Source: Enteropsectra breve
Lineage: Eukaryota; Microsporidia
Direction: 5' to 3'
Assembly (NCBI GenBank): GCA_024243835.1
Contig: JALPMN010000634.1
Coordinates: forward strand, 1-50,179
DNA length: 50,179 nt
Under the pieces are notes generated by a model. That model searched no databases and was not told the origin of the DNA. It worked only from the letters and a program-made list of their open reading frames with translations. How positions within the stretch are numbered: the stretch's first letter is position 1; every line of letters starts with the position of its first letter. The position numbers and the translations under genes are program-made. Below, piece by piece: positions 45,560 through 50,179 of this stretch.

Positions 45560-46483
45560 ATGGCTTTCACACGATCGAACAGAAAGGCTAAAAAAGCAGG
45601 CAAAGCTCAGCAGCGACCAGAAGGATATACCAGACAGAAGCAGAAAATGGATCTTAAAAGAAAGATCGACAAGCTTCCTGCTGATGTTATAGTAAATTGC
45701 TGTTTGATTCTTACAGACAAGGATAAAAACTTCAGTGATAAAAACTTCAGTGATAAAAACTTCAGTGATAAAAACTTCAGTGATAAAAACTTCAGGGATA
45801 AAAACTTCAGTATTTGCGGGGAAAGTAAAAACTTGCGTATTCCTGATGACAATAGAGACTTGAGTATTCGTGATCATAATAAAGAATTCAATTTTCGTAA
45901 TGATAGTAAACAAGTGAGTATTCGTGATGATAGTAAACAAGTGAGTATTTGTGGTGTAAGCAAAGACTTGAGTATTTGCGAGACTAAGCCGATTTTAAAG
46001 GAAAAAGATACAGCTGCAAACAATTCTAGAGGTGCTCATCAAGTTGTAAAGACAAAAGATAATCTAAGCTGTGAATCTCTTGTGAATGAGGGCACGAGTG
46101 CAAAATTGGAGCAAGTGGATACTCACTCGATAATGCCTGAAATCTTAAAAGCAGACGATATTTCAAATGAAGATCTTCTCGCCATTATAAATCAGGGACG
46201 AATAGAAGAATGCAACTCTCAAAATATTCTAAAACCATCGCTTGAAATAGATGAGCTGCAAAGCATCACTTCAGAAGATAGCAAAAGCTCAAATGACATG
46301 GAATTTTCATATCAACACATTTGTGTCAACAAGGAAATATCAAAAATTTCAAATTTAATTAGTTTTTATGAGAATCTGCAAGCTTCTTCAGATGCTATAA
46401 GGGAAAATAGCATTGTGAAGAGCTGTGTAGAACTCCAGCAGAGAAGCTTTCGATTTAGTGATTTGGTTGGCATCTTCAACTGA
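45560..46483 (+). CDS. Repeat-containing protein of unknown function
   Basis: A 307-aa hydrophilic protein. The first about 35 residues are basic (MAFTRSNRKAKKAGKAQQRP), a possible nuclear or nucleic-acid-binding tail. Residues 55-84 are six copies of DKNFS, and 85-150 are degenerate 10-residue repeats (NDSKQVSIRD, DDSKQVSICG, VSKDLSICE). The rest is acidic and probably disordered with a helical end. No signal peptide. The ATG lacks the AAATTT/CCC signal. The repeat array makes it prone to length change between isolates. Not recognised. Confidence 0.6.
   Translation: MAFTRSNRKAKKAGKAQQRPEGYTRQKQKMDLKRKIDKLPADVIVNCCLILTDKDKNFSDKNFSDKNFSDKNFSDKNFRDKNFSICGESKNLRIPDDNRDLSIRDHNKEFNFRNDSKQVSIRDDSKQVSICGVSKDLSICETKPILKEKDTAANNSRGAHQVVKTKDNLSCESLVNEGTSAKLEQVDTHSIMPEILKADDISNEDLLAIINQGRIEECNSQNILKPSLEIDELQSITSEDSKSSNDMEFSYQHICVNKEISKISNLISFYENLQASSDAIRENSIVKSCVELQQRSFRFSDLVGIFN
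45722..45811 (+). repeat. 15-bp coding tandem repeat, six copies
   Basis: Six copies of GATAAAAACTTCAGT (one with a G change) from 45722, each encoding DKNFS in frame. Confidence 0.95.
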
Positions 46484-46822
46484 AATAAATACATATAAAC
46501 ATACAATTCTGCTATTTAATTTTTAATATGCCTAAGAAAACACAAATTCCTGTAGCAAGACGATGCTATGCTATCTTTGTACCATGTGCTCCTTGATTTT
46601 CTAATCCATAACTTATACTTCTGCAGGGCTATAATTATAGTCTTGTAATGCACTTCATTGTTTGAGGATTTTTCATATTTTTTTTCAAAAGAATATTTTG
46701 CTTTATTTTTATCAAACCTACAAGAATCGAGCCTATACTTTAATATTATGCATTTTTATTTGAAAAAAATTTCTTCTGTAAAAATTTTCAAAACAAACAA
46801 TCAAAATTTTCATAAACATCAT
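46484..46822. other. Spacer between convergent genes
   Basis: 339 bp, AT-rich. A frame at 46658-47014 on the plus strand overlaps histone H2B and is a shadow. Confidence 0.5.
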
Positions 46823-47236
46823 TTATTTTCTTGCAGCTTTAGTTTGGGACTTAGAAACAGTGGACTTTATTTCTCTAATGCACAGATTTCTCAGTTCACC
46901 AGAAAGCATAAGCTCAAAGGCGGTTGTGATATCATCGACACCAATGGTCTCCTTGTCTACTTTCTTTGCCAACTCAGTGGCTGTCATGATTACGTCTTCA
47001 ATAAGAGAATTTGAGATTCCACAGAGAACACAGAGGGTCTTCTCGGTGATTTTGACAGAGCCATCAGGAGAAGTCTCCTTGAGGCACTTCTTAATGGCAG
47101 ATCTAAACTGGAGACCAGTTGCGGCGCTCGAGCTCTTTCTCTTCTTGAGCTTTTTGGACTGGGATTCAGTCATTGGAACTGACTTTACTGGGGCCTTACC
47201 GGTGCTCTTTGGTGTTGCGCTTGGATTACTGGACAT
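46823..47236 (-). CDS. HTB1: Divergent histone H2B
   Basis: A 137-aa histone-fold protein. A Lys/Ser-rich tail of about 35 residues ends KKLKKRKSSS. The fold follows the H2B order: FRSAIKKCLKETSPDGSVKITEKTLCVL (44-71), then DVIMTATELAKKV (81-93), TIGVDDITTAFELMLSGELRNL (97-118) and the alphaC helix to the end. MLSGEL corresponds to the invariant LPGEL of H2B, with Ser in place of Pro. YxxYIYKVLKQ of ordinary H2B is replaced. The tail of the alphaC helix (IREIKSTVSKSQ) matches H2B rather than TAF12. AAATTTTG and GAACCCTT precede the ATG. TTCCCGCC sites lie upstream. Confidence 0.8.
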   Translation of the reverse strand: MSSNPSATPKSTGKAPVKSVPMTESQSKKLKKRKSSSAATGLQFRSAIKKCLKETSPDGSVKITEKTLCVLCGISNSLIEDVIMTATELAKKVDKETIGVDDITTAFELMLSGELRNLCIREIKSTVSKSQTKAARK

Positions 47237-47270
47237 AAGGGTTCAATTTTTTTCAAAATTTATTGTTGAA

Positions 47271-47278
47271 GGCGGGAA
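47271..47278 (-). promoter_or_regulatory. E2F-like core upstream of H2B (proximal)
   Basis: GGCGGGAA on the plus strand, TTCCCGCC on the complement, 35-42 bp before the H2B ATG. Confidence 0.5.
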
Positions 47279-47280
47279 GA

Positions 47281-47959
47281 AGGGGAGAAATATGGCGGTA
47301 AAATTTTTGAAAGTCTATAAATATTTTGCGTATCAAACAATACCGCTTCATAATACTATAGGCCACTTGCAAAGGCAAATATATCATTTGGCCTGCTCTC
47401 TTGGATCATCACTTGGTGTATGACGCTTCATCCATTTCATGGCTTTTTTCCCGCCAAAAATAAAAAGCGTGTGTTTTTCTGGAGTTTTTGTAGATAAACA
47501 AATAATGTGTCACTGAGCGATAGGCCGGTGTTTTGCGGGTCATTGCTGGGCGATAAAAACGATTTTAAGGGTCTATCTGCGTGAAAACAGATGTGCGAGC
47601 ATCTGCCATTTACCATTTACTCTGTGCTGTAAGAAGGTAAACAAAAAATGATAAAAATGATAAAGCTACAATTAAAAATATAAAAGGATGCACTTTTAGA
47701 AAGTCAATGTTATGAGCATTTCAGCATAAAAGCAGTTTTAGAGAGCATTTAATATTAATAAGCTTTTGGGGTGATTACGTGTGTTCTACTAAGCCTTGCG
47801 ATAAATGAAGTATTACCTAATGGAGCAATAAATATAGAAATGAAGGTATTTGCTTTAAAGAATAAAACTACAGTTCTGTATTTTGTATTTTAATAATGGC
47901 TGGTATATTGGCATTTGATTATAAGCTTGTTAATCCATGACAGGCACTAATGAATCTTC
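47281..47959. other. Long spacer upstream of H2B
   Basis: About 680 bp. Holds the distal TTTTCCCGCCAA site at 47446-47457 and, from about 47512 to 47609, a GC-richer stretch with small hairpins (see findings). The rest is AT-rich. No gene is supported. Confidence 0.5.
47446..47457 (+). promoter_or_regulatory. E2F-like site TTTTCCCGCCAA (distal)
   Basis: Perfect 12-mer match to the site before the coiled-coil gene, 210 bp upstream of the H2B ATG. H2B is the only gene that starts nearby. Confidence 0.45.
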
Positions 47960-48913
47960 TCAGTTTAAGTTATTTCTCAACATTAAATAAAAGGCGAGAG
48001 AACCATTTGGGAAATATCCTATAGAAAGAGCCAGATCATAAACCTTGGGCACTAATATCGAGTTTGGCCATCTGGTTGACAGCATATTAAGAAGGTCAAC
48101 CACGGCACTATCCACTGGCCGATATCCATAGTTTTTTATAAGTGATGCAAAAGTATCAAGATAAAATACTGCCGCAGCTGTTATTATTGGGCAATCAAGA
48201 TTTTCAAGTTCACATATTATTTTCAGAGTTTTGACAACAATATCGCTGAAGCTGGGATTAACAGAACTATTCCAGGTGGATAACTCTTCCCTCAACCTGT
48301 ACTCTATTGTAGGTATTAAAACTGATCTGAATGATTCTTCGTCATAATACAGCCTCGCATCTGCCAAACACGCCAGTCTGGAATTTTCAAATAACCTGAA
48401 ATAGTGCCTCATTTCACTCTCATCAAAATGCCTCTTTAAAATAGAAACGAGCTGCAGAAAAGTTATCGTGCCAAACTCTGCAACAATATTTTGTGAAAGG
48501 CTGAGATGCTCTGGTCTTAATGCTGCGATCATATCAAGTATTCCTGTGAAATTAACGTTATCCTTACGGTCCTTCATCAGATACTTGAAAAGAGTCTCAA
48601 CACGTATCTCATTTGTATATTGATATGACATATAGTCATACGCACAGTTATAGTGCACCGCTATCTTATCAGTTTGTTTCTCTACTCGATTACTTTTACT
48701 ATAATCCCAAAACTCCAGCCATTCCGTCTGCTCATATGGGCGGAAGCTATTCCTGAGCCTGCATACATGGCAGTTGCGCGAATCGCGCAATTCTTGAAAG
48801 AGAAAGGGCTTCTTCAATATAAGATAGAGACTCAGGATAGTCATGGTGTTATAATCATCTGCAGCTACGTGCATGAAGTACATACTTAGCCATGCGATAC
48901 AACCCAACAGCAT
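47960..48913 (-). CDS. Secreted or membrane-tethered protein of unknown function
   Basis: A 317-aa protein. Residues 1-18 (MLLGCIAWLSMYFMHVAA) form a signal peptide. Shortly after, CHVC (about 47-50) and a later HYNC could bind a metal; the remaining 240 residues are helical with repeated Leu/Ile/Ser patterns. The overall plan (signal peptide, cysteine motif, helical body) is like that of the split gene at 3057-4610, but I see no alignable sequence. The start was moved inward because AAAATTTTTAATATCG and GCCCTGTGCT precede this ATG. Not recognised; export toward the host is a guess. Confidence 0.65.
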   Translation of the reverse strand: MLLGCIAWLSMYFMHVAADDYNTMTILSLYLILKKPFLFQELRDSRNCHVCRLRNSFRPYEQTEWLEFWDYSKSNRVEKQTDKIAVHYNCAYDYMSYQYTNEIRVETLFKYLMKDRKDNVNFTGILDMIAALRPEHLSLSQNIVAEFGTITFLQLVSILKRHFDESEMRHYFRLFENSRLACLADARLYYDEESFRSVLIPTIEYRLREELSTWNSSVNPSFSDIVVKTLKIICELENLDCPIITAAAVFYLDTFASLIKNYGYRPVDSAVVDLLNMLSTRWPNSILVPKVYDLALSIGYFPNGSLAFYLMLRNNLN

Positions 48914-48941
48914 AGCACAGGGCAACGATATTAAAAATTTT
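48914..48941 (-). promoter_or_regulatory. AAATTT/GCCC start signal
   Basis: On the complement AAAATTTTTAATATCG followed by GCCCTGTGCT, ending at the base before the ATG at 48913. Confidence 0.6.
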
Positions 48942-49405
48942 GTGAAGTGTGAAATAGAAACGAGTGATACAATATTATTACTGCTTTTAAAGCCTATAGC
49001 TAAAGGACTATCTGAACAAAAACCCAGTAAGAGATGTAAATATTGGATGCGGACTATACGCCGCTATGTTATTGAAAATTTAATTATTATATGAAATCGT
49101 CGGCCAGTTTAGGGACAATTATTGTCGTGCGTCAATGTGTCCCCCTGCCAAAAATACAGGCAGAGCATCTAGCCTTAAAATGTAAGCACAACATTCATAT
49201 TGTATCAAGCATAGCTCACTAATGCTAACATAAAGATCTTATATGTATTAACTTAAAATTGACTCCTGTTTCTTTGTTTTTTTACAAATAAAATTTTTGC
49301 TTAAGGAATTTGAACTTACGCCATAGTGTCCCCGCATGCCATCTTTAAAATTAAAAAAGTTTGTTGGCAAAATTTATAGCTTATAACCAAGGTGCATTTT
49401 TGTTT
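48942..49405. other. Spacer rich in repeat fragments, upstream of the integrase gene
   Basis: Contains GACTATACGCCG at 49052-49063 (shared with the element at 16108-16242), an inverted pair GGGACA (49112-49117) / TGTCCC (49138-49143), and two direct repeats of GTGTCCCC..TGCC near 49137 and 49327. There is no reverse transcriptase, RNase H or protease coding here. Confidence 0.6.
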
Positions 49406-49432
49406 AAATATTTTCTAGTATCTGAAGCCCTA
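49406..49432 (+). promoter_or_regulatory. AAAT/GCCC start signal of the integrase gene
   Basis: AAATATTTTC and, 10 bp later, AAGCCCTA directly before the ATG at 49433. The element uses the host-type start signal. Confidence 0.5.
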
Positions 49433-49879
49433 ATGGTCAGAAGAGTTAAAATTACAAGTAATGAGGATTTGCAATCTGTGATTAATTTGTTGGAGGCAGA
49501 AGAATATCCTCTTGGGTTTTCAAAAGACCAGAAAAGATCGTTAAGGAGACGTGCAGATAATTTTTGTCTTATAAACGGACAACTTTGCTTTAAAAGCTCT
49601 GAAAATATTAATAAAAGGGCCGTTTTTGATTTTCAGACTGAGCTTTTGGCAATGATTCTTCGGGAAGAACATTCCAACGGGCACATAGGAATGAAGAAGC
49701 TCGTTGATTTGATAAATTCCAAATATTATGGTATATCTTCTGATGTAATTTGCAACTACGTAAGAGCTTGTCCAAGCTGCCAACGTTATAATAGCCTTTC
49801 AACACTGTTCAGACGTTGTAATAACAAATATCACAAGAAAATACGATCGATATATGATGGACTGTGTGGATTTACGTAG
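49433..49879 (+). CDS. Integrase N-terminal zinc-binding part
   Basis: A 148-aa open frame. HSNGH...ACPSCQ gives an HHCC integrase zinc-binding domain of the Ty3/gypsy or Ginger type; about 70 residues precede it. The frame stops with TAG at 49877-49879, just where the catalytic core should begin, and the core continues in another frame from 49857. No reverse transcriptase lies upstream, so this is not the tail of a full pol ORF. A standalone integrase-type transposase or a cut-down retroelement are the alternatives. The start was chosen at 49433 by the AAAT/GCCC signal. Confidence 0.75.
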   Translation: MVRRVKITSNEDLQSVINLLEAEEYPLGFSKDQKRSLRRRADNFCLINGQLCFKSSENINKRAVFDFQTELLAMILREEHSNGHIGMKKLVDLINSKYYGISSDVICNYVRACPSCQRYNSLSTLFRRCNNKYHKKIRSIYDGLCGFT

Positions 49880-50179
49880 ATACATGAACGAAAATGATGG
49901 ATTCTGCTGGCTGTTGAATGTTATTGATACTTACACAAAGTATCTGTGGTCCTTTAAAATGAAAAACAAAAGTGCTGAGTCAGTAAAAGACTGTTTAAAA
50001 TATATTTTCAACAACTTCGGCCCACCGCTAGAGATCCAGTCAGATAACGGGTGTGAATTTAAAAACCAACTGCTAAGAAACTTTTTGCTTTCCTTAAACA
50101 TCAGAATTATTCACGGAAGGCCAAGAAATCCTAAAGCTCAAGGCCAAGTGGAACGCGTGAACCAAACGATAAAGCGCCG
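49857..50179 (+). CDS. Integrase catalytic core, partial, in the +1 frame
   Basis: An open frame from an ATG at 49857 (also 49854) to the right edge, 107 codons. It shows the DDE triad: Asp in CVDLRRY, Asp in QSDNGCEF, and Glu in GQVERVNQT with 35 residues between the last two (DD35E). VIDTYTKYLWSFKMKNKSAE is typical of rve domains. It overlaps the end of the zinc-binding frame by 23 bp in the +1 frame. Either one base is off in the genome or assembly, or the two parts are joined by frameshifting. The C-terminal part lies beyond the window. Confidence 0.8.
   Translation, partial: MDCVDLRRYMNENDGFCWLLNVIDTYTKYLWSFKMKNKSAESVKDCLKYIFNNFGPPLEIQSDNGCEFKNQLLRNFLLSLNIRIIHGRPRNPKAQGQVERVNQTIKR

Noticed and set aside
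46860..47423. A 187-codon plus-strand frame over histone H2B
   Set aside because: Shadow frame; the histone fold on the complement is recognisable and has the start signal.
1..50179. CRISPR array, rRNA genes, spliceosomal introns
   Set aside because: The only regular repeats are the 24-bp minisatellite and the 15-bp coding repeat, both without spacers; no rRNA segment was recognised and all named genes read through without introns.

Overview
The window looks like nuclear DNA of a microsporidian. Genes are intronless and short, and many proteins are clearly reduced versions of fungal or eukaryotic orthologues: MCM3 658 aa, LSG1 341 aa, ENP2 303 aa, delta-COP about 397 aa. Most start codons sit just behind an AAATTT-like stretch followed by a CCC or GCCC block, a signal already described for microsporidia. 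Intergenic spacers of 0.2-1.3 kb, palindromic mobile-element remnants and an integrase gene argue for a less compacted lineage. A Trachipleistophora/Vavraia-like genome is my guess and is untested.

Layout. 1-7 kb: a large unrecognised ORF that leaves the window on the left, a secreted zinc-ribbon protein gene broken by one in-frame TAA, a MITE-like palindrome, a small cysteine-rich secreted protein, and a membrane-anchored protein with a degenerate ubiquitin-protease-like C-terminus. 8-24 kb: SEC31, a small unknown protein, a CDK-like kinase, LSG1, a B-type cyclin, an unknown 362-aa protein, a 24-bp minisatellite holding a 50-N gap, NIF3, a 50-aa ORF, MCM3, and a CCC2-type copper ATPase whose last membrane segments are shifted out of frame by one base. 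24-37 kb: ENP2, a cysteine-rich secreted protein, VMA9, tRNA-Met, RPB6, a WD40 protein, LCB2, delta-COP, RPS15, a UTP18-like protein, RPL26, a DCC1-like protein, an RNA15/CstF-64 homologue and a CUE-Smr protein. 37-50 kb: a SulP transporter, a coiled-coil protein, tRNA-Leu, a second USP-like membrane protein, HSP104 with heat-shock elements, a repeat protein, a divergent histone H2B, a secreted protein, and an integrase gene that runs off the right end with a frame change inside it.

Functional themes: ribosome synthesis (RPS15, RPL26, LSG1, ENP2, UTP18-like), cell cycle and replication (cyclin, CDK-like kinase, MCM3, DCC1-like, H2B), vesicle traffic (SEC31, delta-COP), and host-facing or membrane proteins with signal peptides that show no recognisable homology. 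There is no evidence of operons; genes lie on both strands singly. Eight CDS starts below were moved to an internal ATG because the upstream signal lies directly before it. The most interesting items are the paired TTCCCGCC sites at the same distance from two genes, the pair of inactive-looking USP-like membrane proteins, the split secreted-protein gene, and the palindromic elements related to sequence beside the integrase.
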